Positions 42,258 through 50,196 of a stretch of 64,000 bases of DNA are shown here, piece by piece. The DNA is from Sphingobacteriaceae bacterium. GTDB lineage: Bacteria > Bacteroidota > Bacteroidia > Sphingobacteriales > Sphingobacteriaceae. The DNA lies in contig JACMJM010000014.1 of assembly GCA_014380615.1 (NCBI GenBank), positions 62,001 through 126,000 of the forward strand, in the 5' to 3' direction. Every line of letters starts with the position of its first letter. The first letter of the stretch is position 1. The notes beneath the pieces are model-generated. The model ran no database searches. It was not told the DNA's origin and worked only from the letters and a program-made list of their open reading frames with translations. The translations under genes and the position numbers were made by a program.

Positions 42258-43769
42258 CTATTTAACCAGAGTTACAAATCCCTTTTTGATGCCCGAAACA
42301 GGCGCATCAAACACGAGGGCATAATAGTAGGTACCTTCAGCCAAGGCCGATCCGTTAACGCTACCGTCCCAATCGTTTTTGTAATTTTTAACTTTAAGAA
42401 GCACCCGCCCTGCCCTGTCGAAAATAGTGAGTGTATGCTCGGGGAAAGCGGTTACATTTTCTACGGCCCAGGTATCATTTACTCCGTCTCCGTTGGGGCT
42501 AAAATTATTCATCACTTTAATACCAGCCACATCAAAGGCGGGCTCGGTAATATCAACGCTAAGAGTTGCTGTAGCTGTGGCGGCATCTCGCATAGTAAAA
42601 GTATAAAAACCTGCCGAAAGCAGATCAAATTGCGCAGCCGACTGGAATATAGAACCATCTTTACTATACTGATAGGGTGGTATACCTCCACTTCCTGTTA
42701 AAGAAACAGACCCTGTATGAAGGCCGTAAGCAGCGACTTCTGTTTTAGAACCTAGTGACAACACCAATACGGGCGGCTGAGTAATTTCAGTTGTAACGGT
42801 AATAGTAGAAAGCCCCGCGTCGCGAAGGGTGAATGTATATGAACCCGCATTAAGGGAGCCAAAGGTCGGAGAAGACTGAAACACGGTCCCGTTTTTACTA
42901 TACTGATAGGGCGGTGTTCCGCCGCTACCTGATAAAGTAACAGAACCTGTATTTTGGCCATTAATGGTAATGTTTGATTTAGAACCTATCGTTACACCCA
43001 GAGGTGCAGGCTGGGTAATAGAAACATTAATCGCGGAGGAATTAAAGAGTGCGTCGCGGATCCAGAAAGTATAATTTCCGGCGGGTAGTGAATTGAAAAC
43101 AGGGGATGTTTGATAAGTAATTCCATTGCCGCTGTATTGATAAGGAGGTGTGCCGCCCGCCCCCGATAAGGTTGCTGAACCTGTGCTTTGGCCAATAACC
43201 GCTACGTTCGTTTTTGAGTTGAGGTATATGGTAAGCACATTCGACTGTGTAATAACCACGTTAACCATGGCGGTATTAAGAGACACATCACGAACGGTAA
43301 AAGTATAATTGCCGGCAGTAAGCGAACCAAAGCTGGATGATGCCTGAAAGTCGGTTCCGTTTTTACTGTATTGATAAGGGCCGGTTCCGCCAGCGGCAGA
43401 TAAGACTACCGCCCCCGTACTTTGGCCGATAACCGCCACATTGGTTTGTGAGATAAGGGCGAGTACTAAAGTGGATGCTTGGGTAATAGTCGCGTTTACT
43501 GTTGCTGTTGAGAGTGCTGCGTCGCGGATGGTAAAGGTGTAATTCCCCGCCGTAAGCGTATTGAAAGTGGCCGAGGGCTGAAAATTCACTCCGTCTTTAC
43601 TATACTGATAAGGAAGAGTTCCGCCGCTTCCCGAAAGGGTGACAGAACCGGTACTTTGCCCGTTTATCGCCACGTTTGTTTGTGAATTTATAATTACCGA
43701 AACTTGCCTGGCCATGCCCGTGGAAAGAGTAAATAGAAAAATGGCAAAAAGTATACTAACTGCTTTCAT
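42258..43769 (-). CDS. SprB-repeat adhesin with T9SS B-type sorting domain
   Basis: The ATG at 43769 gives 503 residues and a signal peptide (SILFAIFLFTLSTGMARQ); the longer frame to 43817 adds an unlikely leader. Five tandem SprB repeats with a 78-residue period follow, each with NVAxxGQxTGSVxLSGxGGTxPYQYS and AGNYTFTxRDA. The C-terminal 85 residues (NFSPNGDGVNDTWAVENV ... GTYYYALVF) are the gliding-motility/CTD type B signal that sends proteins through T9SS to the surface. The likely role is surface attachment. Confidence 0.93.
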   Translation of the reverse strand: MKAVSILFAIFLFTLSTGMARQVSVIINSQTNVAINGQSTGSVTLSGSGGTLPYQYSKDGVNFQPSATFNTLTAGNYTFTIRDAALSTATVNATITQASTLVLALISQTNVAVIGQSTGAVVLSAAGGTGPYQYSKNGTDFQASSSFGSLTAGNYTFTVRDVSLNTAMVNVVITQSNVLTIYLNSKTNVAVIGQSTGSATLSGAGGTPPYQYSGNGITYQTSPVFNSLPAGNYTFWIRDALFNSSAINVSITQPAPLGVTIGSKSNITINGQNTGSVTLSGSGGTPPYQYSKNGTVFQSSPTFGSLNAGSYTFTLRDAGLSTITVTTEITQPPVLVLSLGSKTEVAAYGLHTGSVSLTGSGGIPPYQYSKDGSIFQSAAQFDLLSAGFYTFTMRDAATATATLSVDITEPAFDVAGIKVMNNFSPNGDGVNDTWAVENVTAFPEHTLTIFDRAGRVLLKVKNYKNDWDGSVNGSALAEGTYYYALVFDAPVSGIKKGFVTLVK

Positions 43770-44198
43770 TAATTGCGGAAGTAAAAAATAAACTATCCCC
43801 GTACGGGTAATTCTCATCTAACTCGAACAGAAGTTCTGAGCTAACCCTTTTGACAACTCTATCATCAATTTGCGGTACATCAAACCGCAAATCTCCTCTA
43901 AAATAACAGAAAAAACAGATAATGCGTAGTATTTATTAAAGATTGATTGAGTAACAGGAGTATTTATACCCTGAAGAACTCATCAGACAGGGGGAATAAT
44001 TAACTAATCAGGAGAATAAATGTAAACACCTCGAGCTTATCTACTCCTAAAAGCGATATAATACTGGGGTTAACATTCGAGTGGTTGATTTTTACACCTG
44101 TATCATTGTTGCAAATTCTATCAAAGTAACATTGTATCAGCGAAATGTGTGTCACCCAAAATACACAAGTCTCTAACTAACAACTAACTATTATAATT
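43770..44198. other. long intergenic stretch ahead of the GH12 gene
   Basis: This stretch between divergent genes has no ORF. Seen: a small inverted repeat ATTTGCGGT(ACATCA)AACCGCAAAT near 43871-43894, and an AT-rich stretch with ACTAACAACTAACTATT just before the GH12 start. It probably holds both promoters. A long leader for the GH12 mRNA is possible. Confidence 0.5.
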
Positions 44199-44969
44199 AT
44201 GAAATCAAAAGGATTATTATTTTTTGTTGCGGTATTGCTTATCGCTACAGCTTGTAAAAAGAAGGAAACTACTGAGGCAACTGAAACATCGTCAGTAAAA
44301 GCTACATGGGGATCCACTGATAAATGGGCGTATTGGAATAACGGAGGCTACAGAATCGGCAATAACGTATGGGGAAACGGAGCCGGGCCACAAAGCATCT
44401 GGGCTAATTCTTATTCTAACTGGGGTGTATGGGCTAACCATCCGTCATCACCAGGTGGCGTAAAATCATATCCCAATTCAACCCGGTTCGTGGAAAGAAC
44501 CAATAGCAGCCTTGCAAGTTGCAGATCAAGTTTTAATGTTGCCACCCCATCGGGAGGTGCATGGTCGGCTTGTTACGATATCTGGGCGGGTTTTAATAAG
44601 CAATACGAAACAATGCTTTGGATGAACTATACAGGTAATTCAAACGGAAGCGGTAACGTAAGGCCGATTTCTTACAACTGGTCGTCGACCGGTGCGGCTG
44701 TACCTACACATACCAATCAAAGCATTGGTGGCCATACCTGGAACGTATTCAGAGGTAGTAACGGTGCGGGTGCTACTACATTCTCTTTCCTGAGAACCAG
44801 CAAAACCAACTCTGGTACTGTAGATATCCTGGCAATTCAAAGATGGATCCAGGCACGTGGATGGTTCGGAAATGAAACATTAAGAGAAGTTGGGTTTGGA
44901 TTTGAGATCTCAAGCACCAATGGCGGACAGAATTTCGGCTGCAACAGCTATTCTGTATCTTTTAACTAA
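44199..44969 (+). CDS. glycoside hydrolase family 12 lipoprotein (endoglucanase/xyloglucanase type)
   Basis: This 256-residue protein has a lipobox leader (LLIATAC, Cys20), so it is membrane-anchored. GH12 features include NNVWGNGAGPQSIW, SYPNSTRF and a YDIW stretch. The nucleophile Glu is in YETMLWMNYTG (about residue 132) and the acid/base Glu in LREVGFGFEISS (about residue 240). It should cleave beta-1,4-glucan or xyloglucan. It is followed by a terminator and then an esterase. Confidence 0.88.
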   Translation: MKSKGLLFFVAVLLIATACKKKETTEATETSSVKATWGSTDKWAYWNNGGYRIGNNVWGNGAGPQSIWANSYSNWGVWANHPSSPGGVKSYPNSTRFVERTNSSLASCRSSFNVATPSGGAWSACYDIWAGFNKQYETMLWMNYTGNSNGSGNVRPISYNWSSTGAAVPTHTNQSIGGHTWNVFRGSNGAGATTFSFLRTSKTNSGTVDILAIQRWIQARGWFGNETLREVGFGFEISSTNGGQNFGCNSYSVSFN

Positions 44970-45120
44970 AGAAGTATAAATATTCTGATATACAGGCTGG
45001 GCTTACTTTCGATTGCGGTGAGAAGTAAACACTCTCAACGGACTGTTCCATATCGGCTGCTGCAGTGACGGAACAATTTTGGGTTCAAAGAATTGAGTAA
45101 ACAGTCTAATTATTTTTTAA

Positions 45121-45154
45121 AAAGCTGCCGGGAAACCGGCGGCTTTTATTTTTG
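45121..45154 (+). terminator. terminator of the GH12 gene (GAAA loop)
   Basis: GCTGCCGG (45124-45131) pairs with CCGGCGGC (45136-45143) around a GAAA tetraloop, followed by TTTTATTTTTG. Confidence 0.9.
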
Positions 45155-45204
45155 AGAGATCAAAAAACTTAATGATATTTGATAGAGTACAGCTCACCAT
45201 AACC

Positions 45205-46065
45205 ATGTATAAAACTTTGATTCTCTGTTTATCTGTCTTTCTTCCCGGAATGCTTTCCGCACAACCGGGTAGAGTATATGATAATTTATCGTTCCAATCC
45301 AAGATATTGAAAAGTGAACGCAAATTTGCTGTCTACCTCCCTCCGGGCTTTGAAACATCGCAGCGAAGTTATCCTGTTCTATATCTTTTACACGGGTCGG
45401 GAGATGATCAAAGCGGTTGGATCCAATTCGGAGAAGTACTTAATATTACCGATAAAGCCATTCAGGAAGGCAAATCCACTCCTATGGTTATCATAATGCC
45501 CGATGCTAACACTGGTGAAAGAGGCTATTTTAACAGGATTGACGGCAACTGGAATTACGAGGACTTCTTCTTTAACGAATTAATGCCCTACGTAGAGAAA
45601 AAGTATCGGATACGATCCGAGAAGCGGTATCGGGCAATTTCAGGTTTATCAATGGGTGGCGGCGGTACCTTCGTTTATGCGTTGCGCCATCCAGAGTTAT
45701 TCTCTTCGGCCTGCCCGCTAAGTGCTTCTACGGGGCCGCGATCTGTTGACGAAACCAAAGCACGGTATATTCCGCCACAAACCATCGTTTCTGAGGCGAT
45801 AATTGAGCAATACTATAAGAAACATAATGTACTGGCGCTGATCGATTCGCTCCCAAACAATCAAAAAACGTCGCTGCGATGGTTTATCGACTGTGGCGAT
45901 GATGATTTCCTTTATGAAGGCAATAGCCGGGTTCATATTGAGATGCGGAAAAGAGAAATTCCCCACGAATTTCGTATTCGCGACGGTGGGCATAACTGGA
46001 CCTATTGGCGGGAATCGCTGCCTAAAGTACTCGAATTTGTTTCACAGGGATTTCATCAGTATTAG
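45205..46065 (+). CDS. secreted alpha/beta-hydrolase esterase (esterase D family)
   Basis: The ATG at 45205 gives 286 residues and a signal peptide (LILCLSVFLPGMLSAQ). The esterase D fold shows PVLYLLHGSGDDQSGWI, IIMPDANTG, the nucleophile serine in ISGLSMGGGG (about residue 150) and a C-terminal His in DGGHNWTYWRESL. Enzymes of this group remove acetyl or feruloyl groups from plant polysaccharide. The neighbouring GH12 gene supports that role. Confidence 0.87.
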   Translation: MYKTLILCLSVFLPGMLSAQPGRVYDNLSFQSKILKSERKFAVYLPPGFETSQRSYPVLYLLHGSGDDQSGWIQFGEVLNITDKAIQEGKSTPMVIIMPDANTGERGYFNRIDGNWNYEDFFFNELMPYVEKKYRIRSEKRYRAISGLSMGGGGTFVYALRHPELFSSACPLSASTGPRSVDETKARYIPPQTIVSEAIIEQYYKKHNVLALIDSLPNNQKTSLRWFIDCGDDDFLYEGNSRVHIEMRKREIPHEFRIRDGGHNWTYWRESLPKVLEFVSQGFHQY

Positions 46066-46274
46066 AGTTCTTTACCGACGCTGCTTGCTCTACCCTTTTT
46101 GTTTAAAAAACAAACACGGGAGGGCCTTACAATTACAATAACTGGGCTTAGAAGCCGATAACTGACCAAATTCCGAAACGCAACTGTTACATCAATGTTA
46201 CTTGGTTTTCTGTAGTATAGCGATTTACCCGCACTAAAATCGCTTAATTTAGACAAATATTAACCTGTCGCCCT

Positions 46275-47015
46275 ATGGACTATTCGAATAAAATAATTAC
46301 TGATATAGAACTCCACTCTGTGGGAGGACTGGAAGAATGTTTTAAAAACGGAATTAGTCCTAATGATTATTTCGAAGGCCAGCCCTTGATTTATGAACTT
46401 ATAAGTGAATACACCAGAACGCCCCGTTTTAAGAATTGCGTGAAAGTTTTTATAGATTATGGTTTGGATCTTGACGACAAAGCATTGCTAGCGGTTCTAT
46501 CAGACGATGTGGTTCTTTTGAAAAGCATATTGCAGCAACATCCGGAAACGGTTACCAAAACCTATACGCTTAAATGCGCTTACACCCCCCTTTATAAAGT
46601 TACCCTACTTCATATTTGCGCCGAATTTAATCATACTTCCTGTGCTGAAATGCTGGTATCGCAGGGAGCTGATATAAACGCAACCGCAGGAGTTGACGAA
46701 TATGGATTTGGCGGACAGACTCCTATATTTCATACCGTAAACCAAAACTCCAACAACTCGGCAGACATGTTAAATTATCTGATTTCACAATCGGCTAGCC
46801 TCGAGCTTATGGTTAAAGGGCTAATTTGGGGTAAGGGATATACCTGGGAAAGCTTAATTCCGGCAGTAAACCCAATAAGTTACGCCATGATGGGGTTATT
46901 CCCTCAAATGCATAGAAATGAGATTACCGTTTCGGAAACAGTATCGCAACTACTTAAAGCGGCTTTCGGAATTGATTATCTACAGGCCAATATTCCCAAT
47001 GCTTATTTAAGATAG
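46275..47015 (+). CDS. ankyrin-repeat protein
   Basis: This 246-residue soluble protein has ankyrin-like helix pairs, clearest at about 95-170 (TLLHICAEFNHTSCAEMLVSQGADINATAG and YGFGGQTPIFHTVNQNSNN...LISQSASLEL). It is likely a protein-binding scaffold. Its stop is 18 bp before the beta-lactamase remnant on the same strand. No signal peptide is present. The partner is unknown. Confidence 0.8.
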   Translation: MDYSNKIITDIELHSVGGLEECFKNGISPNDYFEGQPLIYELISEYTRTPRFKNCVKVFIDYGLDLDDKALLAVLSDDVVLLKSILQQHPETVTKTYTLKCAYTPLYKVTLLHICAEFNHTSCAEMLVSQGADINATAGVDEYGFGGQTPIFHTVNQNSNNSADMLNYLISQSASLELMVKGLIWGKGYTWESLIPAVNPISYAMMGLFPQMHRNEITVSETVSQLLKAAFGIDYLQANIPNAYLR

Positions 47016-47260
47016 CCACCCTAAAAAAACTGATGATTGCCGAAAGTAAAACCCCCTATGTTATTTACGCAAAAACAGGGTGGGCAAGAAAACAGGATAA
47101 AGATATAGGTTGGTGGGTTGGGTATGTTGAGCAAAAAGCCGAAGTATACTTTTTTGCAACAAGAGTTTATAAACAGGGTAATTTGCCGGATACTAATTTT
47201 GGAGCCTGCCGAAAGGATATTACAAAAACCGCTTTAAAACAGCTAAAACTTATCGAATAG
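47015..47260 (+). pseudogene. remnant of a class D (OXA-type) beta-lactamase, C-terminal part only
   Basis: The open frame from 47033 codes 75 residues and continues upstream in frame through TLKKL. It contains AKTGWARKQDKDIGWWVGYV and YFFATRVYK, ending ITKTALKQLKLIE. This is the KTG active-site strand, the IGWWVGWVE block and the last helix of OXA-type enzymes. The SxxK, SxV and YGN motifs that come earlier are absent, and the bases before it belong to the ankyrin gene. It therefore cannot be an active enzyme. It may be a decayed gene or an exapted small protein; the clean frame to a stop suggests recent loss or continued use. Confidence 0.8.
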
Positions 47261-47266
47261 GCCATA

Positions 47267-47695
47267 TTATTTATGATTACTAAGCTCGTTCTTCTCCAGG
47301 TTTGCTCCAAAAGAAAGAAGTTTTTCGGGGGTTAAGGGCTTCTCAATAAATTGATATACAAGGGGGTGATCTGAAGCACGCTTCCTGTCTTTCGGATCTA
47401 TTGATGACGAAAGCATAAAAGTGATCAGGCGATTTTTTATCGCAGGTTCAAGCTCGTTGATAAGTTCGAGGGTTTGCCAGCCGTTTATTTCGGGCATATT
47501 TATATCGAGAAACAATATTTGCCTAAACCGTACCAATTCTGAGTAAGATGACGCGATAAAATCAATCCCCTCTCTTGCGGAAGTAAAAGCTACCACATCA
47601 GTTTCCTTTCCTAAAGCCTGGCGTAACATATACTTAGAGATCATGTTATTGGTCTCATCATCATCGATGATGATATATTGGAGTGTGCTATTCAT
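47267..47695 (-). CDS. single-domain response regulator
   Basis: This 142-residue receiver has acidic pocket DDDE near the N-terminus, the phosphoacceptor Asp in LFLDINMPEINGW, and a Lys in FIEKPLTPEKLL. It has no output domain, so it passes phosphate on or acts by binding. It overlaps the upstream kinase gene by 8 bp, making it the third gene of an RR-HK-RR operon. Confidence 0.92.
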   Translation of the reverse strand: MNSTLQYIIIDDDETNNMISKYMLRQALGKETDVVAFTSAREGIDFIASSYSELVRFRQILFLDINMPEINGWQTLELINELEPAIKNRLITFMLSSSIDPKDRKRASDHPLVYQFIEKPLTPEKLLSFGANLEKNELSNHK

Positions 47696-49043
47696 AACTG
47701 TTAAAAAAATCTAAAATAAATTCCGTCCCTTCGTTTACTTCACTTGTAGCGGTAATCTTTCCACCGAGTGTTTCTACCTGTGTTTTAACAATAAATAAGC
47801 CCATTCCCTTCCCTTCGGTGTTAAGATGGAACCACTTATATAGCCCGAACAGCTTTTGTCCGTTCTTTTTAAGGTCGATACCCAATCCATTATCTTTAAA
47901 AATTAACTTAAGGCCGTTCTCTGTTTTTTTAGTGGTTATCTCGATCAAGGCATTCCTGTCTGGACTTTGATATTTAATGCTATTATAAATAAGGTTATAA
48001 AAAATACTGTAGAAGTAGCTCTTCACCGTTAGCATGGACGGAACAGCAGAGAAATCAGTTCGGATGGTTACGTTTCTGTTTTTTATAATATTTTCTATAC
48101 CAACAGACACGCTCTCGGTGATATCCTTAAAATAGACTACGGTTTTGTTCTCAAACAGTTGAGACCCTATCTGCAAAACATTATTTAAATCATTAACAAT
48201 ATCATCGATTTTATATGCCGCGTCGTAAATCCCCTCTTTGAGATCGTCAAATTCCGAATAATGGGGACTATGCTTAAGCAATTCGGCAAAGCCCATAACA
48301 TTAGCAAGTGGTGCTCTCAAATTGTGAGATACGATATAAGAGAATTGCTCTATATTCTTATTTCGCTGAAGCAGATCGAAAGCCATTTTCTCAACTTCCA
48401 GCTCGGCTAATTTTGTCGGGGTAATATTTTCGTGAGATATGATCGTAAGCTCATCGTTATTAAAAAACCTCACAGCCCGGATACTAAACCACATCTGGCT
48501 CTCGGGCAAATGGCAGGAATACTCGGAACAGTACAATTCCGTACTCCCTTCGGCAACGCCTTTAATACCAGCTAATATATCTGCGGCAATTAAATCTCCG
48601 GCTAATACTGCTTTTTCGCATACCGTAAAATAGTTATTATTCTTCCCTACTGCATGTAAGTTCACCTCACCGTTCTCTAACGCAAACCGATCCCAGGAAT
48701 CGTTCGTTGCTATAATTTTTCCCTCAGAATTGATGACGGCTATGTGCGAAACTAATGATTTAAGTAAGCCGCTGTAAAAAGCCTCCGTCTCAACAAGTAA
48801 TGATTCCGCATCCCGATTCTTTGAAGGCAGGCACTCGTTAAGGTCCTGATCTTCGGTAAATAATGCTTTATAGGATGAGTTTCTAAAAGTCAATGCAGCA
48901 CCGGTGGCTGTTACCGTTGTTATCAACATAAAAGCAGCGTTCGCATACAGCCCTTCAAAATCAGCATCTATTCGTTCAAGTAAAAGAAACAGCCATGAAA
49001 TTACCACGACTAACACCAGAGTTTTGTTATAGGTACCCTTCAT
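47688..49043 (-). CDS. PAS-domain sensor histidine kinase
   Basis: This 451-residue kinase has two N-terminal membrane segments (about 6-25 and 35-52). A PAS-like domain (about 95-215) contains SHIAVINSEGKIIATNDSW. The phosphoacceptor helix reads SYIVSHNLRAPLANVMGF (His about residue 245), and a HATPase domain has NLIYNSIKYQ and the G-boxes DNGLGID and GKGMGLFIVK. It overlaps receiver genes on both sides (4 bp upstream, 8 bp downstream). Confidence 0.92.
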   Translation of the reverse strand: MKGTYNKTLVLVVVISWLFLLLERIDADFEGLYANAAFMLITTVTATGAALTFRNSSYKALFTEDQDLNECLPSKNRDAESLLVETEAFYSGLLKSLVSHIAVINSEGKIIATNDSWDRFALENGEVNLHAVGKNNNYFTVCEKAVLAGDLIAADILAGIKGVAEGSTELYCSEYSCHLPESQMWFSIRAVRFFNNDELTIISHENITPTKLAELEVEKMAFDLLQRNKNIEQFSYIVSHNLRAPLANVMGFAELLKHSPHYSEFDDLKEGIYDAAYKIDDIVNDLNNVLQIGSQLFENKTVVYFKDITESVSVGIENIIKNRNVTIRTDFSAVPSMLTVKSYFYSIFYNLIYNSIKYQSPDRNALIEITTKKTENGLKLIFKDNGLGIDLKKNGQKLFGLYKWFHLNTEGKGMGLFIVKTQVETLGGKITATSEVNEGTEFILDFFNSYE

Positions 49044-49477
49044 AGCGATTCGAAGTTGAGCTGACTTTGTTCTGAAGCCGCAATATATATCCTGTTAAGA
49101 ATTTCTGGAATTTGATCGAACTCGTTAGACTTATCCAGAAAATAATCAGCACCCAGATCCATACATTTTTGTTTGTAATGTGGTGTAGAAAGATTGCTGA
49201 ACATGATAAGCAGCATTGAAGGATAGGTTTTTCGCAACAAGATTAACAAGTCGGTTCCGTTAGCTTTTGGCCCGTCGTCCTTAAGATGAATATCAAGGAG
49301 TATTACGCCGGGCATGCTTTCTTTTATTCCGGTTAAGGCCATAGAGATATTTGTGGCCGAACCAGCAAACTCTATATTCTTGCAATCATTAAACATCAAG
49401 CGTAAACGATTCACTACAAGAACCGAATCATCTACAATAAAAACCTTTAAAGGAACTGATTTCTGATCAACTTTCAT
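49040..49477 (-). CDS. single-domain response regulator
   Basis: This 145-residue receiver has VFIVDDSVLVVNRL, the phosphoacceptor Asp in VILLDIHLKDDGP and the Lys in FLDKSNEFDQIP. There is no DNA-binding domain. It is the first gene of the RR-HK-RR operon and overlaps the kinase start by 4 bp (ATGA). Confidence 0.92.
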   Translation of the reverse strand: MKVDQKSVPLKVFIVDDSVLVVNRLRLMFNDCKNIEFAGSATNISMALTGIKESMPGVILLDIHLKDDGPKANGTDLLILLRKTYPSMLLIMFSNLSTPHYKQKCMDLGADYFLDKSNEFDQIPEILNRIYIAASEQSQLNFESL

Positions 49478-49569
49478 TTATCCGCGTTTTGTACGGCAAA
49501 ATAAAGGAAGTTGGGCCATTTAGGCCGTAGGATGGAACGTGAAAGTTTTGTGGTGGTTTGTACTACAAA

Positions 49570-50196
49570 TTAAATCAGGCCTTTCTCAATAGCATAACGG
49601 GTAATCTCCACATTATTACTCAAACCTAGTTTCTCCAGAACTCTGCTGCGATAAGTGCTGATAGTATTAACGCTGAGAAATATTTTATCAGCGATTTCTG
49701 ATACGGAGCAACCGGAAGCAATTAACTGAAAAACCTGCATCTCACGATCTGATAATATTTCATGAAGCGGTTTTTCGCTATTTTCGAAAGAGCTTGAAGC
49801 GAGTTTTTCAGCGAGCGATTCGGTGATGTATTTTTTGCCGGAAAGCAGTCGCCTCACTGCCGCGATTAATTCTTCAGTAGCACTATCTTTGTTTAAAAAT
49901 CCCGAAGCACCGGCTTTCAACACCCTAATCGCATATTGCTCTTCGGGGTGAACGCTTAGCATCAGTACAGGGGCCTTTATGCCATCAATCCTCAGTTGTT
50001 TTAAAACCTCCACGCCGTTTCGACCGGGCATAGAAATATCCAGCACAATAATATCCCATACTTTGCCCTTTACTTTTTCAAGCACTTCATAACTGCTTCC
50101 CGCTTCGGTAATTGCCGCATTAAGAAATTCCTCTCTGAGCAGCTCTATGAGGCCCCGGCGCACAATGGCGTGATCGTCAGCTATCAGTATGTTCAT
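49570..50196 (-). CDS. NarL/LuxR-type response regulator
   Basis: This 208-residue DNA-binding regulator has a receiver (1-120) with phosphoacceptor Asp in IIVLDISMPGRNG and Lys in GFLNKDSATEEL. A LuxR helix-turn-helix lies at about 145-205 (LSDREMQVFQLIASGCSVSE ... VNTISTYRSRVLEKLGLSN). It overlaps the adjacent hybrid-sensor-like kinase gene by 20 bp, so the two form a cognate pair. Confidence 0.95.
   Translation of the reverse strand: MNILIADDHAIVRRGLIELLREEFLNAAITEAGSSYEVLEKVKGKVWDIIVLDISMPGRNGVEVLKQLRIDGIKAPVLMLSVHPEEQYAIRVLKAGASGFLNKDSATEELIAAVRRLLSGKKYITESLAEKLASSSFENSEKPLHEILSDREMQVFQLIASGCSVSEIADKIFLSVNTISTYRSRVLEKLGLSNNVEITRYAIEKGLI

Noticed and set aside
46062-46256. Minus-strand ORF between the esterase and the ankyrin gene
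   Set aside because: It is short, has no motif and overlaps the esterase stop; probably chance.
47033-47260. Calling the 75-residue ORF an ordinary hypothetical gene
   Set aside because: Its KTG and IGWWVGYVE motifs match the class D beta-lactamase C-terminus, so it is listed as a remnant.
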